Assembly: GCF_003428645.1 (NCBI RefSeq)
Contig: NZ_QVQH01000012.1
Coordinates: 62,001 to 126,000 of the forward strand
Source: Geodermatophilus marinus
GTDB taxonomy: Bacteria > Actinomycetota > Actinomycetes > Mycobacteriales > Geodermatophilaceae
Length of the DNA: 64,000 nt
Reading direction: 5' to 3'
In this document: positions 24,393 to 33,699 of the stretch, piece after piece
How positions within the stretch are numbered: the first letter of the stretch is position 1
How the letters are laid out: every line of letters begins with the position of its first letter
Translations under genes and position numbers: made by a program
The notes under the pieces: model-generated
Databases searched by the model: none
What the model saw: the letters and a program-made list of their open reading frames with translations, nothing else
Told to the model about the DNA's origin: nothing

Positions 24393-25390
24393 GCCATCGT
24401 CGCCAGCCGGGTCAGCCGCTCGATGACCGCGTCGCGCACCGCGGCCGGGGCCTCCACCAGCACGTCGGGCCCGAGCGCGGCCAGCTGGTCGGCCAACCGC
24501 ATCGGCTCGGTGGTGCGCAGCTCGAGCCGGTCCCAGGGCTCCCCGCCGTTCCCGGTGCCGCCCGCCGCGCGGTCGGCCGCGGCCCCCAGCGGGGTCGCGT
24601 GCCGGCGCAGGCCGACCGCGGTGCCCGGCCGGGCGCGGACGACGACCGTCTGCTCGGCGCCGCCGAACTGGCCGGCCACCATCGCCGCGAGGTCGACGTC
24701 GGCCGGCGGCTCGAAGGCGCCGGCCGGCCCGGCGGCCCGCGGCGTGCCGACCACCCGGGAGAGGCGGAACGACCGGCGCTCCTGCCGGTCGAGGTCGAAC
24801 CCGACGAGGTACCAGCGGCCGTGCCAGGCGACCACCCCCCACGGCTGGACGTGCCGGCGGGCCGGCTCCTGCTCGTCGGGGCGGCGGTAGTCGAACTCCA
24901 GCGCCCGGCGGTCGCGGGCGGCGGCGTAGCAGGCCTCGAAGGCGGGCTCGTCGGAGTCCAGCCGCGGCTGCAGCGGCAGGCCCCGGCCGGTGTCGACCTC
25001 CACGCCGGCGGCCTTGAGCTTGACCAGCGCGCTGTGCGCCGCACCGGCCAGCTGCGCGGACTCCCACAGCCGCAGGGCCAGCCCGACCGCGGCGGCCTCC
25101 TCGCCGGTGAGGGTGATCTCGGGCAGCTCGTAGTCGGCGCGGGCGATGCGGTAGCCGTCCTCGGTGTCGAAGACGCTGGTGCGGCCGGTCTCCAGCGGCA
25201 CCCCCATCTCCCGCAGCTCGGCCTTGTCCCGCTCGAACATCCGCTTGAACGCCTCGTCGGCGCGGGCGGTGCCGTCGTCGGGCTCGTAGCCGGGGACGGT
25301 GGCGCGGATGCGCGCGGCGGTCACGTACTGGCGGGTCCCGAGCAGGGCGATGACCAGGTTGACCAGCCGCTCCGCCCGCTTCGCCGACAC
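24389..25390 (-). CDS. pafB: WYL-domain regulator PafB
   Basis: A 333-residue partner of PafC. The N-terminal HTH (SAKRAERLVNLVIALLGTRQ, then AARIRATVPGYE) leads to the WYL domain with VQPWGVVAWHGRWYLVGFDLDRQERRSFRLSR. PafBC is activated by DNA breaks, apparently by single-stranded DNA, and turns on repair genes in mycobacteria. In most genomes pafA directly precedes it. Here the divergent DUF3866 gene and a 0.8-kb minisatellite stand between pafA and pafB, so the paf genes are split into two transcription units. Confidence 0.92.
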   Translation of the reverse strand: MSAKRAERLVNLVIALLGTRQYVTAARIRATVPGYEPDDGTARADEAFKRMFERDKAELREMGVPLETGRTSVFDTEDGYRIARADYELPEITLTGEEAAAVGLALRLWESAQLAGAAHSALVKLKAAGVEVDTGRGLPLQPRLDSDEPAFEACYAAARDRRALEFDYRRPDEQEPARRHVQPWGVVAWHGRWYLVGFDLDRQERRSFRLSRVVGTPRAAGPAGAFEPPADVDLAAMVAGQFGGAEQTVVVRARPGTAVGLRRHATPLGAAADRAAGGTGNGGEPWDRLELRTTEPMRLADQLAALGPDVLVEAPAAVRDAVIERLTRLATMA

Positions 25391-25529
25391 GGCGCACAGG
25401 CTAGTCGCCGACGCCCCGGCCGGTCGCCCGGAATCCGGCCCCCGGCCGACGGCCGCGGCGGCCGCCCCGGCGGCGGCCCCGGGACCGGCCGCGGAACCGG
25501 CGCCCCGACGGCCTGGCTAGCCTGCCCGC

Positions 25530-26624
25530 GTGGGGGACGACAGCACGACACCGCACCGCATCCGCTGGCGCCGCGGCACCGTCACCGCCCGGGGGCGGGC
25601 CTGGCGGGACGCCCAGGAGCTGACCGTGGAGGTCCCGGGCGACGGCGAGCTGCGGGCGCTGGCCCACCCCTCGCTGGTCGGCACGCCCGAGGTCGGCGAC
25701 ACCGTGCTGCTCAACACCACCGCCTGGGCGCAGCGGCTGGGCACCGGCGGGTACGCCCTGGTCGTCGCCGTCCCCGACCGGCTGCCGCCGGACCCGGCCG
25801 GTCCCGGCCACCTGGTCAAGGCCCGGTACACCCCGCTGCAGGTGAGCGTGCAGGGCGTCGACGAGCAGGACACCGAGCACCACCGGACGATCGCCGACGC
25901 CGAGGACCTCGGCGGCATGCCGGTGGTGGTCGCCGACCTGCACTCGGCGCTGCCGGCGGCCCTCATCGGCGTGCTGGCCACCGACCCGGACCTGCGGGTC
26001 GCCTACGTGATGACCGACGGCGGGGCGCTGGTCGCCGGCTTCTCCCGCACCCTGTCGGCGCTGGCGCCGTCCCTGGCCGGGGTGGTCACCGTCGGCCAGG
26101 CCTTCGGCGGGGACCTGGAGGCGGTCACCCTGCACACCGGCCTGCTGGCCGCCCGGCACGTGCTCGGCGCGGACGTGGCGATCGTCAGCCAGGGCCCGGG
26201 CAACCTGGGCACCGGGACGTCGTGGGGCTTCTCCGGGGTGGCCGCCGGCGAGGCGTGCAACGCGGTGAGCACCCTCGGCGGGCAGCCGATCGGGGCGCTG
26301 CGGATCTCCGACGCCGACCCGCGTCCCCGCCACCGGGGCGTCTCCCACCACTCGCTGACCGCGTTCGGCAGGGTGGCGCTCGGCGGGGTGACGCTGGTGG
26401 CCCCCCGCGGCCTCGGCTCGGAACTCGGCGGCCAGGTGGAGGAGGACCTCGCCGGCCAGCCGGAGCGCAACCCGGTGGTGTGGGTGGACGTCGACGGCCT
26501 GGAGGCGGCGCTGGGTCTCTCCCCCGTGCCGCTGTCCACGATGGGCCGCGGCTACGACGAGGAGCGGCCGTACTTCCTGGCCGCGGCCGCCGCCGGCCGC
26601 TACGCCGCGCTGCGCGTGCCCTGA
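25530..26624 (+). CDS. DUF3866 family protein
   Basis: A 364-residue protein of a conserved actinobacterial family without known function. The N-terminal 90 residues form a beta-rich domain (VTARGRAWRDAQELTVEV, GDTVLLNTTAWAQRLGTGG). The rest alternates strands and glycine-rich loops (DGGALVAGFSRT, VSQGPGNLGTGTSWGFSG, HHSLTAFGRVALGG). The loop GPGNLGTGTSWG looks like a phosphate- or nucleotide-binding turn, but I cannot name a ligand. GTG 25530 is the start. It sits divergent from pafB and convergent with pafA. Confidence 0.88.
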   Translation: MGDDSTTPHRIRWRRGTVTARGRAWRDAQELTVEVPGDGELRALAHPSLVGTPEVGDTVLLNTTAWAQRLGTGGYALVVAVPDRLPPDPAGPGHLVKARYTPLQVSVQGVDEQDTEHHRTIADAEDLGGMPVVVADLHSALPAALIGVLATDPDLRVAYVMTDGGALVAGFSRTLSALAPSLAGVVTVGQAFGGDLEAVTLHTGLLAARHVLGADVAIVSQGPGNLGTGTSWGFSGVAAGEACNAVSTLGGQPIGALRISDADPRPRHRGVSHHSLTAFGRVALGGVTLVAPRGLGSELGGQVEEDLAGQPERNPVVWVDVDGLEAALGLSPVPLSTMGRGYDEERPYFLAAAAAGRYAALRVP

Positions 26625-26644
26625 CACGGCGGTCCTCCGGACCG

Positions 26645-27447
26645 CACCGCGGCCAGGTGCCGTCCCCCGGCCGCGCCGAGCCGCTCACCCCGGCCCTCCT
26701 CGCGGAGACCTCCGGCCCCACTCGTCGCACCGACCACCGCGGCCAGGTGCCGTCCCCCGGCCGCGCCGAGCCGCTCACCCCGGCCCTCCTCGCGGAGACC
26801 TCCGGCCCCACTCGTCGCACCGACCACCGCGGCCAGGTGCCGTCCCCCGGCCGCGCCGAGCCGCTCACCCCGGCCCTCCTCGCGGAGACCTCCGGCCCCA
26901 CTCGTCGCACCGACCACCGCGGCCAGGTGCCGTCCCCCGGCCGCGCCGAGCCACTCACCCCGGCCCTCCTCGCGGAGACCTCCGGCCCCACTCGTCGCAC
27001 CGACCACCGCGGCCAGGTGCCGTCCCCCGGCCGCGCCGAGCCACTCACCCCGGCCCTCCTCGCGGAGACCTCCGGCCCCACTCGTCGCACCGACCACCGC
27101 GGCCAGGTGCCGTCCCCCGGCCGCGCCGAGCCACTCACCCCGGCCCTCCTCGCGGAGACCTCCGGCCCCACTCGTCGCACCGACCACCGCGGCCAGGTGC
27201 CGTCCCCCGGCCGCGCCGAGCCACTCACCCCGGCCCTCCTCGCGGAGACCTCCGGCCCCACTCGTCGCACCGACCACCGCGGCCAGGTGCCGTCCCCCGG
27301 CCGCGCCGAGCCACTCACCCCGGCCCTCCTCGCGGAGACCTCCGGCCCCACTCGTCGCACCGACCACCGCGGCCAGGTGCCGTCCCCCGGCCGCGCCGAG
27401 CCACTCACCCCGGCCCTCCTCGCGGAGACCTCCGGCCCCACTCGTCG
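26645..27447 (+). repeat. 90-bp minisatellite, nine near-identical copies
   Basis: A tandem array with an exact 90-base period (anchor GGCCAGGTGC at 26651, 26741, 26831 and so on to 27371). Copies are identical except for one base: the first three read GAGCCGCTC and the last six GAGCCACTC. It fills the space between the convergent DUF3866 and pafA genes. As 90 is divisible by three, several frames stay open and give 30-residue repeats, but there is no start with ribosome site, so I treat it as non-coding. Confidence 0.95.
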
Positions 27448-27457
27448 GGCCGACGGC

Positions 27458-28816
27458 TCACATGCTGGCGATGAGCTTGTCGACGCGCTCGTCGACGGCC
27501 TTGAACGGGTCCTTGCACAGCACCGTGCGCTGGGCCTGGTCGTTGAGCTTGAGGTGCACCCAGTCGACGGTGAAGTCGCGGCGCTTCTCCTGCGCCCGGC
27601 GGATGAACTCCCCGCGCAGCCGGGCGCGGGTGGTCTGCGGCGGCACGTTCTTGGCCTCGAACACCCGGGGCTCGTGCGCCACCCGGTCGACCTGGTGGTT
27701 GCGCTCGAGCAGGTAGTACAGCCCGCGGGTGCGGCTGATGTCGTGGTACGCGAGGTCCATCTGGGCGATGCGAGGGTGGGAGAGCGGGAGGTCCCGCTTG
27801 GCCCGGTAGCGCTCGATGAGCTGGTACTTGGTGGCCCAGTCGACCTCCCGGTCGATGAGCGACAGGTCGCCGGTGTCGACGGCCTTGAGCACCCGCCCCC
27901 ACAGCTCCAGCATCTGCCGGTGCACCGGGCCGAAGCCCTCCCGGTCGACGAACTCCGCGGCCCGGGAGTGGTACTCGGCCTGGATCTCCAGCGCCGACAT
28001 CTCCCGCCCGCTGGCCAGCCGGACCTTGCGGCGGCCGGTCATGTCGTGGCTGATCTCGCGGATGGCGCGGATCGGGTTCTCCAGCGTCATGTCCTTGACC
28101 GGCACCCCGGCCTCGATCATCCGCAGCACCAGGTCGGTGATCGCGACCTTGAGCAGGGTCGTCGTCTCGTTCATGTTCGAGTCGCCGACGATGACGTGCA
28201 GCCGGCGGTAGCGCTCGGCGTCGGCGTGCGGCTCGTCGCGGGTGTTGATGATCGGCCGGGAGCGGGTGGTGGCCGAGGAGACGCCCTCCCAGATGTGCTC
28301 GGCGCGCTGGCTGACGCAGTAGATCGCCCCCCGCGGGGTCTGCAGCACCTTGCCGGCGCCGACGACGATCTGCCGGCTGACGAGGAACGGGATCAGCACC
28401 TCGGCCAGCCGGCTGAACTCCCCGTGCCGGCCGACCAGGTAGTTCTCGTGGCAGCCGTAGCTGTTGCCGGCCGAGTCGGTGTTGTTCTTGAACAGGTAGA
28501 TGTCGCCGGTGACGCCCTCCTCGGCCAGCCGCTGCTCGGCGTCGACGAGCAGGCCCTCGAGGATGCGCTCCCCGGCCTTGTCGTGGACGACGAGTTCGGT
28601 GAGGTCGTCGCACTCGGCGGTGGCGTACTCGGGGTGGCTGCCGACGTCGAGGTAGAGCCGGGAGCCGTTGCGCAGGAAGACGTTGGAGCTGCGCCCCCAC
28701 GACACCACGCGGCGGAACAGGTAGCGGGCCACCTCGTCCGGCGAGAGCCGGCGCTGGCCGCGGAAGGTGCACGTGACGCCGTACTCGGTCTCGATCCCGA
28801 AGATCCGTCGTTCCAC
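27458..28816 (-). CDS. pafA: Pup-protein ligase PafA
   Basis: A 452-residue carboxylate-amine ligase that attaches the C-terminal Glu of Pup to substrate lysines. It opens with [16 protein letters not shown], carrying the conserved nucleotide/Mg Glu residues, then [21 protein letters not shown] and [24 protein letters not shown], all shared with Dop. The short loop after EYGV, without the Dop-specific insertion, marks it as the ligase. Length is the usual 452. It is the last gene of the proteasome unit read leftwards, with the minisatellite beginning 11 bases after its stop. Confidence 0.97.
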   Translation of the reverse strand: MERRIFGIETEYGVTCTFRGQRRLSPDEVARYLFRRVVSWGRSSNVFLRNGSRLYLDVGSHPEYATAECDDLTELVVHDKAGERILEGLLVDAEQRLAEEGVTGDIYLFKNNTDSAGNSYGCHENYLVGRHGEFSRLAEVLIPFLVSRQIVVGAGKVLQTPRGAIYCVSQRAEHIWEGVSSATTRSRPIINTRDEPHADAERYRRLHVIVGDSNMNETTTLLKVAITDLVLRMIEAGVPVKDMTLENPIRAIREISHDMTGRRKVRLASGREMSALEIQAEYHSRAAEFVDREGFGPVHRQMLELWGRVLKAVDTGDLSLIDREVDWATKYQLIERYRAKRDLPLSHPRIAQMDLAYHDISRTRGLYYLLERNHQVDRVAHEPRVFEAKNVPPQTTRARLRGEFIRRAQEKRRDFTVDWVHLKLNDQAQRTVLCKDPFKAVDERVDKLIASM

Positions 28817-28910
28817 GGACCGAGCGTAGGCGCCGATGCCGACGGTGGCCCCCTGTCGCGCTGCGGCGCGCCCGGTGGGCGGCCGGTGGCCGGCGACGCC
28901 CGGTGGTCCC

Positions 28911-29261
28911 TCAGCCGCGCCGTTCGTCCAGCCGCTGCAGCAGCTCGTCCACGGCGCGGACGACCTCGTCGTGGTCGTTCTGCGCGGCCCGCTGCTTGCC
29001 GTGGACCAGCGCCGCGCGGTTGACGCGGGAGAAGTCGCCGTACGGGAAGGAGTAGCGCTTCTTGGTGTCCTCGGAGGCGTCGGGGTCCACGGCGAGGTGC
29101 CAGGACCCGAAGCCGTCCCAGCCGTGCCGCGCGATCTCCTCGTTCGCCTGCTCGGTGGAGGGCGCGGCGTCCGACCACGGCGTGTCGACGTCGACCCGAC
29201 CGGAGTCGATCAGCTCCCGGGCGCGGGCGACGGCTTCGTCGTTGACGCGGTAGGTGGGCAT
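28911..29261 (-). CDS. Conserved hypothetical protein between prcA and pafA
   Basis: A 116-residue soluble protein, rich in charged residues, that I cannot assign to a named domain. It contains [18 protein letters not shown] and [31 protein letters not shown]; the second half should be helical. Similar short proteins are common in actinobacteria as conserved hypotheticals. Placed in the proteasome gene row with 41 bases to the prcA stop on one side and 94 bases to the pafA start on the other, it is probably cotranscribed. A function linked to proteasome biology is only inferred from place. Confidence 0.7.
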   Translation of the reverse strand: MPTYRVNDEAVARARELIDSGRVDVDTPWSDAAPSTEQANEEIARHGWDGFGSWHLAVDPDASEDTKKRYSFPYGDFSRVNRAALVHGKQRAAQNDHDEVVRAVDELLQRLDERRG

Positions 29262-29302
29262 GTCCTCGGGCTACCCCGTCGCCGGCCGCGCGGCACCCCT
29301 GG

Positions 29303-30169
29303 TCAGCCGCGCGGCGGGTCCTCGTCACCCTCGCTGCCGGCCGTCCCGCCGGTGTCGGGAGCCGCCGGGTCGCCGAGGCCGGCGGGGGTGCCCGGCGCCG
29401 GGTGGCTGGGCGCGTGCGCGGCGGTGTGCGGCTCGGGCGCCGGCTCGGCCACGGCCTCCCCGCCGTCGAGCAGCGAGCGCAGCGCGGCGCCGACGACCCG
29501 CCGGAAGGCCCGCTGCGGCCGCCGCCGGTCGAGCACGGCCACCTCGAGCTGCTCCGCGGTCAGCTGGGTCGGCGCGCCGTTGCCGCCGGTGGTGGCCGGG
29601 CTGACCGTGGACAGCGCCGACACCCCCACCCGCAGCGCGTCGGCCAGGCCCATGCCCGGCAGGAAGTGCTCGCGCAGGTCGGCGCTGACCGCCTCGGCCT
29701 GGCCGCCCATGACGACGAAGTCCGGCTCGTCGACGACCGAGCCGTCGAAGGTGAGCCGGAACAGCTGGTCGGCCTCGGGGGTGTCGCCGACCTCGGCGAC
29801 GCACAGCTCCACCTCGAAGGGCTTCATGTGCTGGGTGAACACCTCGCCGAGGGTCTGCGCGTAGGCGTTGGCGATGACCCGGCCGGTGACGTCGCGCCGG
29901 TTGTAGGAGTAGCCGCGGACGTCGGCCAGCCGGACCCCGGCGACCCGGAGGCTCTCGAACTCGCTGTAGCGGCCGACGGCGGCGAAGCCGATGCGGTCGT
30001 AGAGCTCGCCGACCTTGTGCAGCGTGGAGCTGGGGTTCTCGGCGATGAACAGCACGCCGTCGGCGTAGGTGAGCACGGCGACGCTGCGGCCGCGGGAGAT
30101 GCCCTTGCGGGCGTACTCCGAGCGGTCCCGCATGACCTGCTCGGGCGAGGCGTAGTACGGCATGGTCAC
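29303..30169 (-). CDS. prcA: 20S proteasome alpha subunit
   Basis: A 288-residue alpha subunit forming the outer gating rings. The N-terminal gate segment ([21 protein letters not shown]) and the fold core ([39 protein letters not shown]) match PrcA. It is longer than M. tuberculosis PrcA (248) because of a 50-residue Pro/Ala/Gly-rich C-terminal tail on the particle surface. No catalytic Thr is present, as expected. The start follows the prcB stop by five bases. ATG 30163, two codons in, is an alternative start. Confidence 0.96.
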   Translation of the reverse strand: MTMPYYASPEQVMRDRSEYARKGISRGRSVAVLTYADGVLFIAENPSSTLHKVGELYDRIGFAAVGRYSEFESLRVAGVRLADVRGYSYNRRDVTGRVIANAYAQTLGEVFTQHMKPFEVELCVAEVGDTPEADQLFRLTFDGSVVDEPDFVVMGGQAEAVSADLREHFLPGMGLADALRVGVSALSTVSPATTGGNGAPTQLTAEQLEVAVLDRRRPQRAFRRVVGAALRSLLDGGEAVAEPAPEPHTAAHAPSHPAPGTPAGLGDPAAPDTGGTAGSEGDEDPPRG

Positions 30170-30174
30170 AGCGA

Positions 30175-31017
30175 TCAGCCCTGCCCCTCGGCGGCGGCCC
30201 GCTCGTCGACGATGGTGGCGGCGACGGCGGCGACCTCGTCGTCGGGGAGCCGGACGGCGCCCTCGGCGTCCACCCGGTAGACGATCGGGTACAGCCGCCG
30301 GACCGGGTCCGGCCCGCCGGTGGCCGAGTCGTCGTCGGCGGCGTCGTAGAGGGCCTCGACGAGGCCGCGGGTCGCGGCGTCCCGGCCCAGGCCCGCCCGC
30401 CAGGTCTTCTTCAGCGAGTTGCGGGCGAACAGCGACCCGGAGCCGACGGTCGCGTAGCCGCGCTCCTCGTAGTTCCCGCCGGTGACGTCGTAGCTGAAGA
30501 TCCGGCCCGGGGAGGTGCCGGGCGCGGCGTCGAGGTCGTAGCCGGCGAACAGCGGGACGACGGCCAGGCCCTGCAGCGCCGCGCCGAGGTTGCCGCGGAT
30601 CATCTGCGCCAGCCGGTTGGCCTTGCCGTCGAGGGACAGCGTGAGGCCCTCGATCTTCTCGTAGTGCTCGAGCTCGACCTGGTAGAGCTTCACCATCTCG
30701 ATCGCGATGCCTGCGGCGCCGGCGATGCCGATCACCGACCAGGCGTCGGCCGGGTAGACCTTCTCGATGTCCCGGCTGGAGATGAGGTTGCCCATGGTGG
30801 CCCGGCGGTCGCCGCCCATGAGGACGCCGCCGTCGTAGGTCACCGCGGCGATCGTCGTGCCGTGCGGGGTGAGGTCACCGACGGGCAGCTGCGGGACGGG
30901 GCGCCGGCCGGGCAGCAACTCGGGCGTGGTCGCCGCGAGGAAGTCGGTGAACGAGGACCCCACCCGGTCCAGGTAGGCGGGTGAGAACCCGCCCCGGCCA
31001 GCTGACGACTCGGTCAC
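30175..31017 (-). CDS. prcB: 20S proteasome beta subunit
   Basis: A 280-residue precursor of the catalytic subunit. The propeptide ends at HG and the nucleophile is Thr54 in [13 protein letters not shown], so 53 residues would be removed during assembly. The remaining catalytic residues are in place ([25 protein letters not shown]). It forms two inner seven-membered rings with chymotrypsin-like activity fed by the Arc/Mpa ring. Its start codon overlaps the stop of the upstream endonuclease-like gene by four bases, so its translation is coupled to that gene, not directly to pup. Confidence 0.97.
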   Translation of the reverse strand: MTESSAGRGGFSPAYLDRVGSSFTDFLAATTPELLPGRRPVPQLPVGDLTPHGTTIAAVTYDGGVLMGGDRRATMGNLISSRDIEKVYPADAWSVIGIAGAAGIAIEMVKLYQVELEHYEKIEGLTLSLDGKANRLAQMIRGNLGAALQGLAVVPLFAGYDLDAAPGTSPGRIFSYDVTGGNYEERGYATVGSGSLFARNSLKKTWRAGLGRDAATRGLVEALYDAADDDSATGGPDPVRRLYPIVYRVDAEGAVRLPDDEVAAVAATIVDERAAAEGQG

Positions 31018-31715
31018 CCATCCGCCTCTCTCGCCGGCCGCTGCCGGCGGAACCCGCTCGTGCGCCCCGTTGCCCGGGACCTCGCCTGACGTCGGTGCGA
31101 CCCTACCGGCGGCCCGTCAGCCGGGCCGGGCGCCTCCGCGAGGGCGAGCCGCTCGGACGCGTGCAGCTCCCGGTGCCCCTGGACGTACAGCGCGGCGGTG
31201 TGCAGCAGCGCCGGGTCGTCGCGGAACAGGCCGAGCCCCTGGTTGCACCGCTGGCAGAGCAACCGGCGCGTCCTGCCGGTCGCGTGGTCGTGGTCGAGGT
31301 GCTCCGGCCCCGGCTCCCCGCAGATGCCGCACCGGTCACCCTGGGCAGCGCGGAGCTCGTCGAGCTCGGCTCGCGTGAGCCCGTGGACGCGCAGCAGGTA
31401 TGCAGCGCTGCCTGCCGCGTTGTGGCACGCCTTGCACCGGCTCCCGAATCCAGAGGCGGTCCTCCGGTTGCGGAGGTAGTCGGCGTGCGGCACTGCCTGC
31501 TTGCAGGTCGGACACCACCGGTGCCCGGCCGGCACCCACGAGTGGTCGCGGACCTGCTTGCCCTGCTTCTGACGGCTCTGGCGGTACCACCGGCTGTTTC
31601 GCTGCCGATTGCAGTCCAGACAGTAGAAGGAAAGACCGTCCTTGAGCGAACGGTTACGACCGAAGGTACCGGTCGGTTTCTCCTCGCCGCACGATGGGCA
31701 TCGCTTGCTAGTCAC
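31014..31715 (-). CDS. HNH/endonuclease VII-like zinc protein in the proteasome operon
   Basis: A 233-residue protein with three zinc-knuckle pairs: Cys6/9 with Cys32/35, Cys68/71 with Cys94/97, and Cys129/132 with Cys154/157. The third encloses [17 protein letters not shown], the DHDH core of phage T4 recombination endonuclease VII and HNH nucleases. The arrangement predicts binding to branched or damaged DNA and possible cutting. Start is GTG 31715, 17 bases after the pup stop; its own stop overlaps prcB. The sequence is noticeably less GC-rich than neighbours and the last 45 residues are Arg/Gly/Pro-rich. From memory, similar genes sit here in other actinobacteria. Confidence 0.82.
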   Translation of the reverse strand: MTSKRCPSCGEEKPTGTFGRNRSLKDGLSFYCLDCNRQRNSRWYRQSRQKQGKQVRDHSWVPAGHRWCPTCKQAVPHADYLRNRRTASGFGSRCKACHNAAGSAAYLLRVHGLTRAELDELRAAQGDRCGICGEPGPEHLDHDHATGRTRRLLCQRCNQGLGLFRDDPALLHTAALYVQGHRELHASERLALAEAPGPADGPPVGSHRRQARSRATGRTSGFRRQRPAREADG

Positions 31716-31732
31716 GCTAGGTGACTACGCGA

Positions 31733-31942
31733 TCACTCTCCGCCCTTCTGAACGTACGACCGGACGAACTCCTCGCTGTTCTCCTCGAGGACCTCGTCGA
31801 TCTCGTCGAGGATGGAGTCGATGTCCTCGGACATCTCCTTGTGCCGCTCGGCGACCTCGGTGTCGACCGAGGCCTCGACCTCCTCGGTCTCCTCCCGCGA
31901 ACGGGTCGCGCGCTGCTGACCGCCGGTGTCCCTCGTGGCCAT
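31733..31942 (-). CDS. pup: Prokaryotic ubiquitin-like protein Pup
   Basis: A 69-residue disordered protein tag. It begins ATRDTGGQQRATRS, has the coiled-coil Mpa-binding stretch EDIDSILDEIDEVLEENSEEF and ends VRSYVQKGGE. The last residue is Glu, so PafA can use it directly. M. tuberculosis Pup ends GGQ and needs deamidation by Dop. A GGAGG tract lies seven bases before the ATG. It starts a pup-endonuclease-prcB-prcA row with short gaps, so tag and protease are made together. Confidence 0.97.
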   Translation of the reverse strand: MATRDTGGQQRATRSREETEEVEASVDTEVAERHKEMSEDIDSILDEIDEVLEENSEEFVRSYVQKGGE

Positions 31943-32047
31943 GGGTGCCTCCGTGTCGTGGCTGGCTGCGTCCGGGGTGACCGCTGCCTGTGGTGCAAGC
32001 TACCCGCGCGGGGTGACGAACGGGCGTCGGCGCCGCGGAGGGCGGGG

Positions 32048-33553
32048 TCAGCCGCCGGTGATCGTGTCGACCAGCTCCTGCGCGGACGAGGTCGACTCGA
32101 ACAGCGCCCCCACGTGGTCGCGGGTGCCCCGCAGCGGCTCCATGGTCGGGATCCGCACCAGGTTCTCCCGCCCCAGGTCGAAGACCACCGAGTCCCAGGA
32201 GGCCGCGGCCACCTGGGCGGGGTAGCGGCGCAGGCACTCGCCGCGGAAGAACGCGCGGGTGTCGGTCGGCGGCCGGGCGACGGCCCGCGCGACCTCCTCG
32301 TCGGTGAGCATCCGGGTCATCGACCGGCGCGCCACCAGCCGGTGGTAGAGGCCCTTGTCCGGGCGCACGTCCGAGTACTGCAGGTCGACCAGCTGCAACC
32401 GCGAGTCGCCCCAGGCCAGCCCGTCGCGGGAGCGGTAGCCCTCCAGCAGGCGCAGCTTGGCCGGCCAGTCCAGCCGGTCGGCCAGGCGCATCGGGTCCGC
32501 GCGCAGGTCGACCAGCACCTCGGCCCACCGGCGCAGCACGTCGGCGGTCTGCTCGTCGGAGGTCCCGGTGCGGTCCACGTGCGCCTGGGCCATCTCCAGG
32601 TAGGCCTCCTGGACCTCCAGGGCGGTCATCCGCCGCCCGTCCCGGAGGCGCACCCGGTGGGTCAGCGACGGGTCGTGGCTGATGGCCTGCAGCGCCTCCA
32701 CCGGCTCCTCGATGGTGAGGTCCTGGGTGAGGGCGCGGGCCTCGATCAGGGCCAGCACCAGCGACGTCGTCCCGACCTTGAGGTAGGTGGACAGCTCCGC
32801 CAGGTTCGCGTCGCCGATGATCACGTGCAGCCGGCGGTACTTGTCGGCGTCGGCGTGCGGCTCGTCGCGGGTGTTGATGATCGGCCGCTTGAGGGTGGTC
32901 TCCAGCCCCACCTCGACCTCGAAGAAGTCCGCCCGCTGGGAGATCTGGAACCCGTGCGTGCGGCTCTCGGTGCCGATGCCCACCCGCCCGGAGCCGGCGA
33001 CGACCTGGCGGGTGACGAAGAACGGGATCAGCCCGCGGATGATGTCGAGGAACGGCGTGCGCCGGTCCATCAGGTAGTTCTCGTGCGCCCCGTACGAGGC
33101 GCCCTTGCCGTCGGTGTTGTTCTTGTACAGCTGGATCGGGTGCGTGCCCGGGATGCGCGCGGCCCGCCGGGCCGCCTCGGCCATCACGTACTCCCCCGCC
33201 TTGTCCCACAGGACGACGTCGCGCGGGTTGGTGACCTCCGGCGTCGAGTACTCCGGGTGGGCGTGGTCGACGTAGAGCCGCGCCCCGTTGGTGAGGATGA
33301 CGTTGGCCATGCCGGCGTCCTCGTCGAGGTCGGCGTGGTCGAGGGCCTGCGCCGGGGACAGGTCGAAGCCGCGCGCGTCGCGCAGCGGCGACTCCTCCTC
33401 GAAGTCCCACCGCGGCCGCCGCGGCGTCGGCGCCTCGGCCACCGCCCAGGCGTTGACCACCTGGCTGGACAGGGTGGTCGGGTTCGCCGAGGGCTGCCCG
33501 GGCACCGAGACGCCGTACTCGACCTCGGTGCCCATGACCCGCCGCACGCTCAT
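32048..33553 (-). CDS. dop: Depupylase/Pup deamidase Dop
   Basis: A 501-residue PafA paralogue. The N-terminus [16 protein letters not shown] has the catalytic Glu positions, and it is followed by the Dop-specific insert (about residues 35-70, [21 protein letters not shown] region). The shared blocks are [20 protein letters not shown] and [23 protein letters not shown]. Because Pup ends in Glu here, Dop should be needed only for removing Pup from substrates. It lies 105 bases upstream of pup and 146 bases downstream of arc, each in the same direction. Confidence 0.96.
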   Translation of the reverse strand: MSVRRVMGTEVEYGVSVPGQPSANPTTLSSQVVNAWAVAEAPTPRRPRWDFEEESPLRDARGFDLSPAQALDHADLDEDAGMANVILTNGARLYVDHAHPEYSTPEVTNPRDVVLWDKAGEYVMAEAARRAARIPGTHPIQLYKNNTDGKGASYGAHENYLMDRRTPFLDIIRGLIPFFVTRQVVAGSGRVGIGTESRTHGFQISQRADFFEVEVGLETTLKRPIINTRDEPHADADKYRRLHVIIGDANLAELSTYLKVGTTSLVLALIEARALTQDLTIEEPVEALQAISHDPSLTHRVRLRDGRRMTALEVQEAYLEMAQAHVDRTGTSDEQTADVLRRWAEVLVDLRADPMRLADRLDWPAKLRLLEGYRSRDGLAWGDSRLQLVDLQYSDVRPDKGLYHRLVARRSMTRMLTDEEVARAVARPPTDTRAFFRGECLRRYPAQVAAASWDSVVFDLGRENLVRIPTMEPLRGTRDHVGALFESTSSAQELVDTITGG

Positions 33554-33638
33554 GGCCCAACCCTAGGCGGCCCGTGCCCGGCACCGGCGGGCGCGGTCAC
33601 CGAGCGCACCCGGCCCCTCCCGCTCGGCGCACCCCGAC

Positions 33639-33673
33639 GGCCCGGCCGGCGCCCCGGGGGCGCGGACCGGGCC
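33639..33673 (-). terminator. Possible terminator hairpin after arc
   Basis: GGCCCGG at 33639 and CCGGGCC at 33667 can pair around a GC-rich inner loop. It lies 26 bases past the arc stop on the minus strand. There is no U tract, so this may be a pausing or processing structure, not a full stop. Confidence 0.35.
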
Positions 33674-33699
33674 GAGGGCCGGGCGGCTGCGGGAACCGG

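Noticed and set aside
26600..27441. Two minus-strand frames through the minisatellite that encode 30-residue repeats
   Set aside because: Both depend only on the repeat period. No ribosome site or start region is seen and different frames are equally open, so there is no reason to prefer one as a protein.
26645..27447. CRISPR array
   Set aside because: Units are contiguous and identical over the full 90 bases; there are no unique spacers and no cas genes.
24599..29023. A 1474-residue + strand open frame with 30-residue repeats
   Set aside because: It runs antisense through pafB, pafA and the minisatellite. It is open only because stop codons are rare in GC-rich DNA and the 90-bp repeat is divisible by three. 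Its sequence is Arg/Pro/Gly-rich without domains.
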